From CAVONV01 sp963697355 (GTDB taxonomy: Bacteria > Acidobacteriota > Vicinamibacteria > Marinacidobacterales > DATDRI01), in NCBI GenBank assembly GCA_963697355.1, contig CAVONV010000023.1:1054001-1118000 (forward strand): a DNA stretch of 64,000 nt, written 5' to 3'. The notes below the pieces were generated by a model. That model was not told the DNA's origin, ran no database searches, and was given only the letters and a program-made list of their open reading frames with translations. This document shows, piece by piece, positions 1 through 8,840 of the stretch (its first letter is position 1; each line of letters opens with the position of its first letter). The translations under genes were made by a program, and so were the position numbers.

Positions 1-9
1 AGTGTCATG

Positions 10-2739
10 TCAGTTGGTTGGAACGAGTCGTTTGAGCTCCTCGAACCAGTTCAGGACGAGGTGGATTTGCGTGACGGCCTCCGCCGACTGCCCAGGTCCC
101 TGAACCATCAAGAATCTGCGGCCGTCTGGTGTGACGTCGTAGTTCCTGACCGGGAAGGTTCCGACATACTTGCCCTTGAAGAGCTCCCTGGGTATTCCGG
201 CAGTGAATGTCGGTTCAGTCGCGATATCCACGGCCATCATCGAACCTAGTCCCTCGCCATCCGCCAGAGAGCGATAGAAGAGCCTGCCGCCGTTCGGCGC
301 CCAGGCGGGCGCTCTACCGCCTTCCGCGGAAATATGATGTCTCGGCCCGGGTCCAGGGTAGGGAGTAACGTAGACCTCCATTCGCCCCGACTGATTCGAG
401 GCATAGGCTAACCAGCGGCCATCGGGCGAAAACGTCGGAAACTGTTCTTCGAACGGCGACTGAATAAAGGGCTGCGGCTCGCCTTCGAGACGGAGGACCG
501 AAATGTCGAAACTATCCGTTGTGGATTGAGCGAACGCCAGAACTTGCCCATCGGGGGACCACGACGCAGGAGCCGCTGGTTCGATTGTCGTCGTGAGCCG
601 CTCTGGAGAACCGCTTCCGTCAGTGGGCATCCAGTAAAAGCAGTGCTGTCCGCCTCTGTCAGATGCAAAAGCGATTCGGGTGCCGTCTGGCGTCCAAATT
701 GGTATTCTTTCTATGCTCTTGTCTGTCGTCAGCCGTGTCATACTACGTCGCGAGATATCGTACATCCAGATGTCGACATTGAGCCCGCCGGTTGTTACCG
801 CTACTTTCTGTCCATCGGGAGAAAGGCGGGGCATGAAATAGGGCAAGGGTGGGGCGGGCAAGGGTTGGGAATCGCCGTTGAGATCCACCCAGACAAGAGT
901 TGCCTCATGACTCCCAAAGATCCCGCCTGGTACGTAGGCAAGCGAACCCGACGAGGAGAAGCTAAACTGCGTGGCACCGGTATCGTGGAGAGCATTGTCA
1001 ACATTGACGGCTTGCCGGACACTTTCGCCCACGCCCACGGGCCCCCCGGTTATCTCGAGCCGTTTCGGGTCGAAGGGCACCGCTATGAGTGTCCCGAGGC
1101 GAGCAAAGACCAGGTGCCCCGTGGGCACATAGCGGGCATCGGCGCCGTTTTCGATGAGGACCTTATGCTCTCCAGTCTTCAGGGAATATGCCGCGATCTG
1201 GGCTTCATCCCAAATTTGTTCTCCTTTCAGAACCGTAAAGAGCACCGTATCGCCGTCTGGAAGGAAGTGAGGCAGGCGGTGGCTGAACTCACCCTCTGAC
1301 AGTTCAACAATGGAGTGCGGTTCGCCCCCGGCGGCAGAGACCTCGAGAAGTCCTCCCGGATACTGTCCATAAACGATGGTGCCATTGGGTCCCCAGCTCG
1401 CACCCAAGGGCGGATCGGACGCATCACAGAGCGTCACTGGGGGGCCGCCATCAATGCGGGTTTTTTTTAGCTGGCTCTCGGCCCAGAATCCTACCCACCG
1501 TCCGTCGGGCGACAAAAAGGGACCTACCGCGCCTTCTGTGCCAGGAATGGGTATTGCGTCGGTCTCGTCCATCGCCCGCATGTATAATCGGGACCCTCCA
1601 TCATCACCGGCGCAGAAGATGAGGTTTCTACCATCGGGTGTGAAAGCGAACGAGGTCCGACTCAAGCGCCATTGCATGCTGCGTGAACCCAGCCCTAGCC
1701 ACTCTGCAGGTTCGACCCCCACAAGTAGCTTCGAGACAGGACGTGGCGGCGGTGATCTCAGGTACCAGACGGCGACGCCCACGGCGACAGCGGCAAGAGC
1801 CGCAAGAGCCGCAAGAGCCGCAAGAGCCCATGACACGAAAGAACCTCTTCGTGAACGAGCGGCTCCATGAACGTCGTGCTCCGCTGGAGACTCGACTGCA
1901 GCCTCTTCAATCTCGATGCGGGCATCCGCCATATCATGAAGGCGATGAGCCGCGTCTTTTTTTAGACACCGGCGAATTAGAATTCTCAAAAAGGTTGGTG
2001 TGGTTGCAGGCAAAGCCTCCCAGTCCGGCTCACGTTCCACGATCTTCGCAATCGTGTCAGTGACGGTGTCGCCAAGATATGCCGCCTTGCCTGTCAAGGC
2101 CTCATACAAACAACACCCAAAAGCCCAGATGTCGGTCCGCTTGTCAACAAGCTTGCCACGCGCCTGTTCCGGGCTCATGTAGGGAGCCGTTCCGAGAAGA
2201 ACTCCGGCTTCTGTGTGCTCCCTAGTGATGGTGGGTGATTCTGAAAGCGCTTGTGCTGGCACATCACCTACCATCGCCTTCGCCAATCCGAAGTCCAACA
2301 CCTTGATCTGCCCCTCGGGCGTCACCTTGATGTTGGCGGGCTTCAGGTCCCGATGAATGACACCTTTCTCATGCGCCGCTTCGAGACCTTCGGCGATTTG
2401 CCTGAAGAGCGGCAGAGCTTCGGCGATAGGAATCGCACTGCGTTTGATCCGTTCTGCCAGCGTCTCTCCCGGTACATACTCCAGTGCCAGGAAGTGCACT
2501 CCATCGGATTCCTCGAGCTCGTGGATGGCGGCGATGTTCGGATGATTCAATGAGGCAAGAAGTCGGGCTTCACGCTCGAATCGGGCAAGGCGCTCTTCGT
2601 TCTCAGAGAAAGTCGCGGGTAGAACCTTAACGGCGACTTCACGATCCAGCTTGGTGTCTTTAGCGAGATACACCTCTCCCATGCCACCTTCGCCGATCTT
2701 TTCTATGACCTTGTAGTGGGAGAGTGTCCGGCCAATCAT
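10..2739 (-). CDS. Ser/Thr protein kinase with PD40/TolB-like propeller (K1)
   Basis: Intact 909-residue membrane-anchored kinase. The N-terminal kinase domain has the glycine loop (IGEGGMGEV, residues 15-23), the ATP-binding Lys in VAVKVL (about 38), the HRDLKPAN catalytic loop (129-136), DFG (149-151) and the SPEQARG activation-segment end (189-195). One hydrophobic helix lies at about 303-326, built partly from ALA triplets. From about 335 to the end are PD40/TolB-type propeller blades with repeated SPDG motifs, expected to be extracytoplasmic. The tail WFEELKRLVPTN recurs in K4 and as a stray piece before K6. The ATG follows the GGAGGTCCTCC leader shared with K2 and K4. What it senses is unknown. 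No frameshift was seen, unlike most kinases here. Confidence 0.93.
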   Translation of the reverse strand: MIGRTLSHYKVIEKIGEGGMGEVYLAKDTKLDREVAVKVLPATFSENEERLARFEREARLLASLNHPNIAAIHELEESDGVHFLALEYVPGETLAERIKRSAIPIAEALPLFRQIAEGLEAAHEKGVIHRDLKPANIKVTPEGQIKVLDFGLAKAMVGDVPAQALSESPTITREHTEAGVLLGTAPYMSPEQARGKLVDKRTDIWAFGCCLYEALTGKAAYLGDTVTDTIAKIVEREPDWEALPATTPTFLRILIRRCLKKDAAHRLHDMADARIEIEEAAVESPAEHDVHGAARSRRGSFVSWALAALAALAALAAVAVGVAVWYLRSPPPRPVSKLLVGVEPAEWLGLGSRSMQWRLSRTSFAFTPDGRNLIFCAGDDGGSRLYMRAMDETDAIPIPGTEGAVGPFLSPDGRWVGFWAESQLKKTRIDGGPPVTLCDASDPPLGASWGPNGTIVYGQYPGGLLEVSAAGGEPHSIVELSEGEFSHRLPHFLPDGDTVLFTVLKGEQIWDEAQIAAYSLKTGEHKVLIENGADARYVPTGHLVFARLGTLIAVPFDPKRLEITGGPVGVGESVRQAVNVDNALHDTGATQFSFSSSGSLAYVPGGIFGSHEATLVWVDLNGDSQPLPAPPLPYFMPRLSPDGQKVAVTTGGLNVDIWMYDISRRSMTRLTTDKSIERIPIWTPDGTRIAFASDRGGQHCFYWMPTDGSGSPERLTTTIEPAAPASWSPDGQVLAFAQSTTDSFDISVLRLEGEPQPFIQSPFEEQFPTFSPDGRWLAYASNQSGRMEVYVTPYPGPGPRHHISAEGGRAPAWAPNGGRLFYRSLADGEGLGSMMAVDIATEPTFTAGIPRELFKGKYVGTFPVRNYDVTPDGRRFLMVQGPGQSAEAVTQIHLVLNWFEELKRLVPTN
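1792..1827. repeat. 9-bp tandem repeat in the K1 membrane helix
   Basis: Four consecutive 9-bp units of the CGCAAGAGC type (the first has one mismatch). On the minus strand they encode ALA triplets within the predicted membrane segment of K1. Unit gain or loss would change helix length by three residues without breaking the frame. Confidence 0.85.
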
Positions 2740-2791
2740 GGAGGACCTCCACGTTGGAGTGAGGATAGCCGTTTTCCGGGAGGGAAGTCAA
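2740..2791 (-). promoter_or_regulatory. Promoter and leader of K1
   Basis: On the minus strand TTGACT (2791-2786), an 18-bp spacer and TATCCT (2767-2762) form a sigma70-like promoter. GGAGGTCCTCC (2750-2740) lies directly before the ATG. Its GGAGG half is a strong Shine-Dalgarno sequence with about 6 nt to the start, and the CCTCC half is its exact complement. The same arrangement with the same 18-bp spacer precedes K2 (22527-22578) and K4 (28376-28427), which is why I trust it. Confidence 0.7.
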
Positions 2792-2857
2792 AGGAGGGAC
2801 GATGTGTCTGATGTATTGAACGGTGAGTACTTGAATAAGGGAGTAAGCGAAGGCAAG

Positions 2858-2884
2858 GTGCAAGCGAAGCTCTGAGGCTTGCAC
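2858..2884 (-). terminator. Hairpin downstream of the TonB-dependent receptor
   Basis: Perfect 8-bp inverted repeat GTGCAAGC / GCTTGCAC with an 11-nt loop, starting about 40 bp after the receptor stop codon. No clear U-tract follows, so it may be a weak terminator or an mRNA-stabilising hairpin. It separates the receptor from the K1 promoter. Confidence 0.4.
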
Positions 2885-2924
2885 CATAAGGTGTTGGATC
2901 CGAACGGGAGCATTGCTAGAATTG

Positions 2925-5924
2925 CTAGAACATCAATCGGGCTCCAACGAAGAGTCGCCGGGGAAGATTGAACAAGATGCCCTCACCAAAGGCGATGCCA
3001 CCTTGACCCTCTACCAGCTCTAGGTTGCGGATGGAGTCCTGATTGTCGGCCACGTTGAACACATCCATAAATATCTGTCCTCGGACTCTTCCAAACTGGT
3101 TGATGTAGTACTGAACCCTTAGGTCGAGGAGACCCCAAGACGGGTTGGTAAGAGATCCCACTGCATCCGGTGCAATCCAGCGCCGGGTGATGCCGGCAAA
3201 CTCCGATGGAGCGTCTCGGATCGGGAGGTAAGCGCCGCCAGCCCTGGACGCCGTGTTCGCGAGGTTTCCGGAGCTCCATCGGTAGAACCCACCCACCTCG
3301 AGCCCCATGGCGAACCGATAAGTGGCGCTCACCTTGGCGAGGTGGCGGATCGAGCCCGGCTGGTCTCCGAACCGGTTGGGCGCCCGCGGATCCTCAAAGA
3401 GCACATCGCCCGGCCAGCCGGCGCTGGAGTCGGAGTTGGAGTTGCCGTTGGCATCGTTATAAGTGTAGGCGGCCAAAAGCTGCCAGTTGTCGCTGTAGCG
3501 CTTACGGAAGATGAGCTCCAGGCCCTGGTAATTCCGTTCCGCACCGGCCAGCGTGGCAATGACGAAATTGGAGGTCGGGAAGCTGTCGTAGCCGAAGTAG
3601 TCCAAGCCCAGAAACAACGAGTCCGGGTGATCGACGGGTCCGGGGTAGTTCGTGGTCCCATCATCGCGAAATGCGTAGAGCGACAGGTCGTAGTCTTCCA
3701 CGATGTCCCGGGTCCGCCGACGGGTGTAGAGTGCCTCGAAGCTCATGTTCGGGGCGAGCTGAACCTCGTAGCTGATTTGTAGATCATCGGTCCAGGGAGT
3801 CTGGGTGGTGGGTGCGAAGATTGCGGCCGGGTTCTGTACGCCACCGAAAGTAAGAATGGGGATCCACTCGCCCAGCGCAAACACCTGGCTCTGGACGACA
3901 CGGCCGGTTAACGTGCCGGCGAAGGTCGTCAAGTTGTTCCGGATGGGATCATAGTACTTGCCGTAATAAGCAGACAGCTTCTGCTCCCCGTCGCCCATGA
4001 GGTCGTAAATGACACTCAGCCGCGGCGCAAACGTCCAAGGAAAGTTATAGAGGCTTTCGCCGGTGGAGGCGAAATGCTCGTACCGCTCGGTGCGAAGGCC
4101 GGCGTTCAGCACCCAGTTTCCCAATTGGAAGCTGTCTTGGATGTAGAAGCTGAGACCTTCCGATTTGATCTCGGTCGCTCCCTGCTGCAACTGGATATTC
4201 CGATCCACATTGATGAGGCCGTGGGGATTGCCCTCACTGCTGTCATAGACCAGGTTGTCCGCGACCTCGTCGGGACTGATGATCCCATCCCGATCGGTGT
4301 CGAAGAACCCGTAGAACTCATCCCGCCGGGGATTCCCATTGACGGACCTGATGAAGTTGTTGTAGTCGCTCGCGAGGAACGGATCGAATCCAGTCCCGCT
4401 AAAACCTCCTTCGGCGAGCTCACGTGCGGTGAGTCCGGACAGGTGAGGTGCCAGGGACGACCACCTGCCCTCGGGTGTAATCGTAGGGTCCCAGTCCTGA
4501 GTGTTCTGCGCAAACTCGAAACCGCCCTTGATCAGGTGCCGCTCGCTGCTCCACTGAACCGCGGCTCTGAGTAGCGCCGTGTTAGCGTGCTTGATGTCCG
4601 CATATCCCAGCCCGCCTTGCTGCTCGTCTTCGAGGGTGCGGATGTCGGTTGACCGGTAGATGACGTCGTTCCTGGCTCCGGGAACGGCTGGATATACGGA
4701 GCCCTCTTGGTTGTGCTTGGCGTAGGCAAAGTCGAAGAGAACATCCCTTCCAAACATCCGCGAGTAGGCGGCCCGGTAGTTGCTCCCGCCCGTCTTGAAC
4801 CGGCTATCTCGCGCGTTGGTGCTATCGCGCCAGCGGGTGCCACTGACGTCGGTGGGGTCGGAAAAGAATGTGAAGCTTACCGTATCGTTCGAGCTCGGTG
4901 ACCAGGTCGCCTTCCCGTACCACTGATTCTGTACGTTCTCCACCGTCCGCATGAGCTCCAACGTGTCCAATGCGGCCACGTCGTCCTCGCGCTCGAGCCG
5001 ACGGTAGCTGGTAAAAAACCACGCCTTGTCGGCCACGATCGGACCACCCAGGGTAAAGGCGGTGTCGAATCGCGAGTAGCTCTGGTCGGGAGCGTTTTTG
5101 TCCTCTGCCACCAGGCTGGAGTTTTGAAAGAAGTAGTTCACCGAGCCGTGGATGGTGTTGCTACCCGACTTGGTGACCACGCTGGACAGTAGCCCCGGAG
5201 CTCCCACGTACTCGGCCGGTATCCCTCCCGTTAAGACCTGCTGCTCCTGGATGATCTCCGTGTTCAGGTTGGTGCCATACGTTCCGCTGACTCCGTTGGT
5301 GACATTGACGCCGTCGACATAGTAGAAGTTGTCTCGGGAGAGACCGTTCTGACCCCCGCCATCTTGGTAATTCAATCCTGACTTGGAAGCCGGATTACCT
5401 CCGCCGTCCGTGGCGACGGAAGGGTCGGTGGGCAAAACGCCGGGGACGAGCTGGAGATAGCTTTGGTAGGACCGGCCGGTCGGCAAAGATTCCGTCAGGT
5501 CCAAAGTGATGTCCTGGCTGGTCAAGGCACTGGCGGTATCCACGAGCGGAGAGTTGGCGGTAACCGTCACCTCTTCGGCAATGCCAGCCAACTTCAGCGT
5601 CAAGCGGACGGTCGCGGTGTAACCGGTCCGAACCAAAACCGCTTCGTTCCTTGCCGGCGTGAAGCTCGACATCTGAGCGGTGACGACGTAGTAAGCCGAT
5701 GGGTCCATGGAACGAAACGTGGCGACACCACTATGGTTGGTCGTTGCTTCCCTCGACGTCACCGTGTCGGCGGCCTCGGCCCTCACCACCGCCCCGGGAA
5801 GTCGAGCGCCTTGCGGGTCGGTCACGATCACCACGATAGTGCCCTTGGTCACCACCTGGGCCGAAGCCATGCTGGCCGAGATCGATAATGCCAGGAAGAC
5901 TAAAAATGAAGTCGTGATCTTCAT
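2925..5924 (-). CDS. TonB-dependent receptor with carboxypeptidase regulatory-like N-terminus
   Basis: Intact 999-residue outer-membrane protein. It has a signal peptide (1-22, cleaved after ASMASA), a CarboxypepD_reg/Oar-like beta-sandwich (about 25-110: GTIVVIVTDPQGARLPGAVV), a plug region (about 120-260) and a long beta-barrel ending in Phe, as outer-membrane barrels do. In place of a classic TonB box there is only this Oar-type domain. A loop near residue 540 reads DTDRDGIISPDE, which resembles an EF-hand calcium loop. AAGGAG lies a few bases before the ATG. The gene starts 28 bp after copy A of the kinase-STAND-WD40 family, so it is probably the last gene of the sigma-kinase operon. The substrate is not predictable. 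Confidence 0.92.
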   Translation of the reverse strand: MKITTSFLVFLALSISASMASAQVVTKGTIVVIVTDPQGARLPGAVVRAEAADTVTSREATTNHSGVATFRSMDPSAYYVVTAQMSSFTPARNEAVLVRTGYTATVRLTLKLAGIAEEVTVTANSPLVDTASALTSQDITLDLTESLPTGRSYQSYLQLVPGVLPTDPSVATDGGGNPASKSGLNYQDGGGQNGLSRDNFYYVDGVNVTNGVSGTYGTNLNTEIIQEQQVLTGGIPAEYVGAPGLLSSVVTKSGSNTIHGSVNYFFQNSSLVAEDKNAPDQSYSRFDTAFTLGGPIVADKAWFFTSYRRLEREDDVAALDTLELMRTVENVQNQWYGKATWSPSSNDTVSFTFFSDPTDVSGTRWRDSTNARDSRFKTGGSNYRAAYSRMFGRDVLFDFAYAKHNQEGSVYPAVPGARNDVIYRSTDIRTLEDEQQGGLGYADIKHANTALLRAAVQWSSERHLIKGGFEFAQNTQDWDPTITPEGRWSSLAPHLSGLTARELAEGGFSGTGFDPFLASDYNNFIRSVNGNPRRDEFYGFFDTDRDGIISPDEVADNLVYDSSEGNPHGLINVDRNIQLQQGATEIKSEGLSFYIQDSFQLGNWVLNAGLRTERYEHFASTGESLYNFPWTFAPRLSVIYDLMGDGEQKLSAYYGKYYDPIRNNLTTFAGTLTGRVVQSQVFALGEWIPILTFGGVQNPAAIFAPTTQTPWTDDLQISYEVQLAPNMSFEALYTRRRTRDIVEDYDLSLYAFRDDGTTNYPGPVDHPDSLFLGLDYFGYDSFPTSNFVIATLAGAERNYQGLELIFRKRYSDNWQLLAAYTYNDANGNSNSDSSAGWPGDVLFEDPRAPNRFGDQPGSIRHLAKVSATYRFAMGLEVGGFYRWSSGNLANTASRAGGAYLPIRDAPSEFAGITRRWIAPDAVGSLTNPSWGLLDLRVQYYINQFGRVRGQIFMDVFNVADNQDSIRNLELVEGQGGIAFGEGILFNLPRRLFVGARLMF

Positions 5925-5952
5925 TGTTCCTTCTCCTTAGCACTCACCGTTG

Positions 5953-7899
5953 TCACCACTCCGGCACCTTTTCCCAGCCGGGAAACGGTGCAATGTCGAC
6001 CCGGTAGCCGGTGGACGATGCCTCATCCTCGACGACACGCACGTTAGTGACATTACGGAGGCGCTCGAGTAAGTCCTCATAAGGAAGCGTATGAAAGGGT
6101 TGCTGGTCCATATCCGGCATGGGCCAGACACGGATCGTCTTGTCGTCTCCTGCCGAAGCGATCCACCGGCCATCGGGGGATACGGCAACCCCATGGACAC
6201 CGCCTTCATGGCCGAAAAGTAGGTGCGGGTTTCCCCCGCTCACCGGACCGACGCAAACAACGCCGTCGGGACCGGCGCTGACCGCTAGAGTACCCGTGGG
6301 ATCGAAAACGGGCTTACTCCTGGGCGCAATGCAAATGTTAGATCGTCCCAGTGGTCTCGAACGTCCTCCCGAAAGATCCAGCCATTTCAGTCGCCAAACC
6401 TGGTTCTTCCGATCAAGCTCCTTCAAGAGTACGTGGCGGCCGTCGGGACTCAAATCACAACCAAAGATCCCTGACTCCAGCAAATTCATGGTGCCCTGCT
6501 CGAGATCCCAACGGTGTAGGCCGTTTGGTCCGCAGGAAAGGAGTCGCCCGTCGGGCAGGAAGTGAAGAGCCCCGAAGCCCTTACCGTCACCCTCGACTGG
6601 GCCTAGCACGCGAGACTCACGAAACTCGCGCGACTCGAGGTCCCAAACTCGGATGACCTTTTCTTCCTTCGGACCTCCCATGGCAGCCGCGGCGGCGGCG
6701 GCGAACCGGCCGCTAGGGCCAAAGGCGACGGGCCCAACAACCGTGGCGGAAGAGAAACCCTCGAGCAACCGGGGAGAGCCTCCTTCCAGGGGCACGAGGA
6801 AAACCCGGCCGCGATGCCCCGAGACAAGGATTTTTTGCCCTGAAGGATCGATGTCAATATAGGGATAGAGCAGGTCCCCACTCTCGAGCACGATTTGGCT
6901 TGTTCTGTCCCCTTCCAGGGACCACACACGTACGGTGCCATCCATGGAACCCGAAACCAGCTGTTTTCCATCAGGAGTAAACTCCACTGGGTAAACGTGA
7001 TACTCATGCCCTCTCAGAACCAACGGATAGTGGCGGGTGAGGGGCCAGAAGGTCACTCCTGAACTAGAATTGGCGGTAGCCAGCCAGCGGCCGCTCCGAT
7101 CGAAGACGGCACCATTCACATAGGCGTCGCCTCGCAGGATAGTGAGGGGCTCAGCCTCCGGCGGCCGATCGAGATGCCAGAGCTTCACCGTGCCCAACCC
7201 GTCCGGAACTCCGAAGTCAATCAGTCGGTTCCCGCTTGCATCGAAGCGGGGGCCGTTTTCGTCGGCCATTCCCTGGAGAACTCGCACCGGCTCCTTGGTG
7301 GCGGATTCGACCGACCAGACTCGGATCTCTCCCGACCCGTCACGGGTCGCGAACCTACCGCTACCGGCATGGAAATCAACTCCTCTAGAACCTCCACCTC
7401 TGACAACGCGTTCTGAATGCTCCCCCACGCTCCGAGGGGGCAATGCCCAATCTTCCAAGGATCTCAGGTAGACCTGTCGATCAAGCCCATAGGCAAACCA
7501 CTTGCCGGTAGGATCGACGCCGACGGCTTTTGTGCCTAGATCCATGCGGCCGATCACCGAAGGCTCTCCGCCATCGAACGGCCATTGCCTCACCACCACT
7601 CCGCCATTTACGTGGCTCACCGTGTAGAAATTCTGGTTCCCCATCCACAACGTCGTAGCCACGGGTTCGATGTTCCGGACCGCCAACTCTTGGCCTTCGG
7701 GAACGGAGTAGATACGGATCTCTCCGTGTTTTGCGGTCACGAGCCGATCGCCCTCGGGAGTGAACTTCGTCGACACAACGCGGGAGGCCGTGGTTGTATA
7801 CTTGGCCACCAAAACGGGAGCACCCCCATCCCGCGGCAGGAGCTGAGCAGAGTCAATACCTCCGATCGCTAACCACTGACCATCGGGGGTAACGTCCAC
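5953..7899 (-). CDS. Copy A, WD40 propeller segment (C-terminal part of split kinase-STAND-WD40 protein)
   Basis: Open frame of 648 codons carrying the WD40 part of copy A. It begins at DVTPDGQWLAIGG and shows many blades with DGxxLxSGSxDGTVRVW-type signatures (for example SGSMDGTVRVWSLEG and SAGDDKTIRVWPMPD), ending in PFPGWEKVPEW. The upstream frame (7869-8840) carries on into this one at about 7895, so this is not an independent gene unless translation restarts. By analogy with the other copies the propeller sits after a membrane helix and is likely extracytoplasmic. Copy B has a closely similar but ruined propeller, and that of copy C is more distant. Confidence 0.85.
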   Translation of the reverse strand: MDVTPDGQWLAIGGIDSAQLLPRDGGAPVLVAKYTTTASRVVSTKFTPEGDRLVTAKHGEIRIYSVPEGQELAVRNIEPVATTLWMGNQNFYTVSHVNGGVVVRQWPFDGGEPSVIGRMDLGTKAVGVDPTGKWFAYGLDRQVYLRSLEDWALPPRSVGEHSERVVRGGGSRGVDFHAGSGRFATRDGSGEIRVWSVESATKEPVRVLQGMADENGPRFDASGNRLIDFGVPDGLGTVKLWHLDRPPEAEPLTILRGDAYVNGAVFDRSGRWLATANSSSGVTFWPLTRHYPLVLRGHEYHVYPVEFTPDGKQLVSGSMDGTVRVWSLEGDRTSQIVLESGDLLYPYIDIDPSGQKILVSGHRGRVFLVPLEGGSPRLLEGFSSATVVGPVAFGPSGRFAAAAAAAMGGPKEEKVIRVWDLESREFRESRVLGPVEGDGKGFGALHFLPDGRLLSCGPNGLHRWDLEQGTMNLLESGIFGCDLSPDGRHVLLKELDRKNQVWRLKWLDLSGGRSRPLGRSNICIAPRSKPVFDPTGTLAVSAGPDGVVCVGPVSGGNPHLLFGHEGGVHGVAVSPDGRWIASAGDDKTIRVWPMPDMDQQPFHTLPYEDLLERLRNVTNVRVVEDEASSTGYRVDIAPFPGWEKVPEW

Positions 7900-8840
7900 A
7901 ACATGTGCACCATTCCTTGACTCGTGTCGTTCATGATGAGGGCGGTCGGACCCTTATGAAGCGCCTCGAGGGCAAACAGGCGTGCCTCGGGAGTGTCGGC
8001 AAGCTCGAGGCTCTTGAGGGCATAGGCTACGGAGGCCGTTGGATAGTGCTCCAGTTCGAGCTGACCGAGCGCCAGAAGCTTGCTCGCTTCGGCACGAAGT
8101 GTCTCATTGACGGCTTCTTCCCGAGCTACTTCACTGCGTTGCCAGAGTGCGCCGACGAGCACGACGATACCAAGGAGCAAACAGAAGCTTGCGGCGATCG
8201 CAAATCGTCGTTGTCTCCGCCGTCTCTCCGCGTGACGAACCATCGCAGAAGCAAAAGCTTCTTCGCTTGTGGTGAGTCCACCGGAATAGCGCTCTCGCCA
8301 CACCTTGAACTCGTTGAATGACGTGCCTGTCCAAAGCAGATCCACGGGTCGGCCGCGTTCCTCCCAGATATGGGCAGATTGACGGAGTTGGTCACGAAGC
8401 AAAGCGCCTTCAGCATCCTGCGCTTGCCAGCGCACCAATCGCGGCCAAGCTTTCAAGAGGGACTCGTGGATGATCTCCACCCGATGTCGCCTTTGTTCTT
8501 TCTCGTCGCTGGTGGTCACCTCGAACGACGTCAAGAGACGTGCATTGATGAGCGCAGGCAAGACTTCTCCCGCAGCCTCTTTGTCGTCGAACACGGAAAG
8601 AAGCTCCTCCCTATCCCGGGCGGCGCGGGTACCCTGTGCAGTGACCAGATTGCGGAAGATTTCACGAACAAGGGGAATGCGATCGTTGCCGATCTTCTCC
8701 AGCGTGGATTCGGCATGCTGGGCCAGTGCCCCGCCGACACCGCCGATGTGCTCATACGCTTCTCGGGTAAGAAGCCCTCTGTTCTCGGTCACGATGCTCC
8801 CAGAGTCTTGATGCTGCAAACGCGAGCATCGGCAACGCAC
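7869..8840 (-). CDS. Copy A, distal STAND region and membrane helix (fragment)
   Basis: Frame holding the second half of the STAND NTPase module of copy A (LLTREAYEHIGGVGGALAQ, IPLVREIFRNLVTAQGTRAARD, VEIIHESLLKAWPRLVRW). An arginine-rich stretch and one membrane helix follow (FAIAASFCLLLGIVVLVGALW), then the helical ASKLLALGQLELEHYPTASV linker. It is joined to the neighbouring frames by frameshifts near 8785 (upstream) and 7895 (downstream). The helix marks the cytoplasm-to-outside switch between the kinase-NTPase part and the WD40 part. Confidence 0.8.
   Translation of the reverse strand: MRCRCSRLQHQDSGSIVTENRGLLTREAYEHIGGVGGALAQHAESTLEKIGNDRIPLVREIFRNLVTAQGTRAARDREELLSVFDDKEAAGEVLPALINARLLTSFEVTTSDEKEQRRHRVEIIHESLLKAWPRLVRWQAQDAEGALLRDQLRQSAHIWEERGRPVDLLWTGTSFNEFKVWRERYSGGLTTSEEAFASAMVRHAERRRRQRRFAIAASFCLLLGIVVLVGALWQRSEVAREEAVNETLRAEASKLLALGQLELEHYPTASVAYALKSLELADTPEARLFALEALHKGPTALIMNDTSQGMVHMLWTLPPMVSG

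Noticed and set aside
526..1299. Long plus-strand open frame opposite K1 (257 codons)
   Set aside because: It lies wholly antisense to a clean kinase-propeller gene and shows no family-like sequence. The GC-rich codon pattern of K1 explains it. The same holds for the many antisense frames over the other kinases, the receptor and the flavoprotein.
1780..1830. CRISPR-like repeats
   Set aside because: The units are only 9 bp, contiguous without spacers and lie within a coding sequence. No other spaced direct-repeat array was seen in the window.
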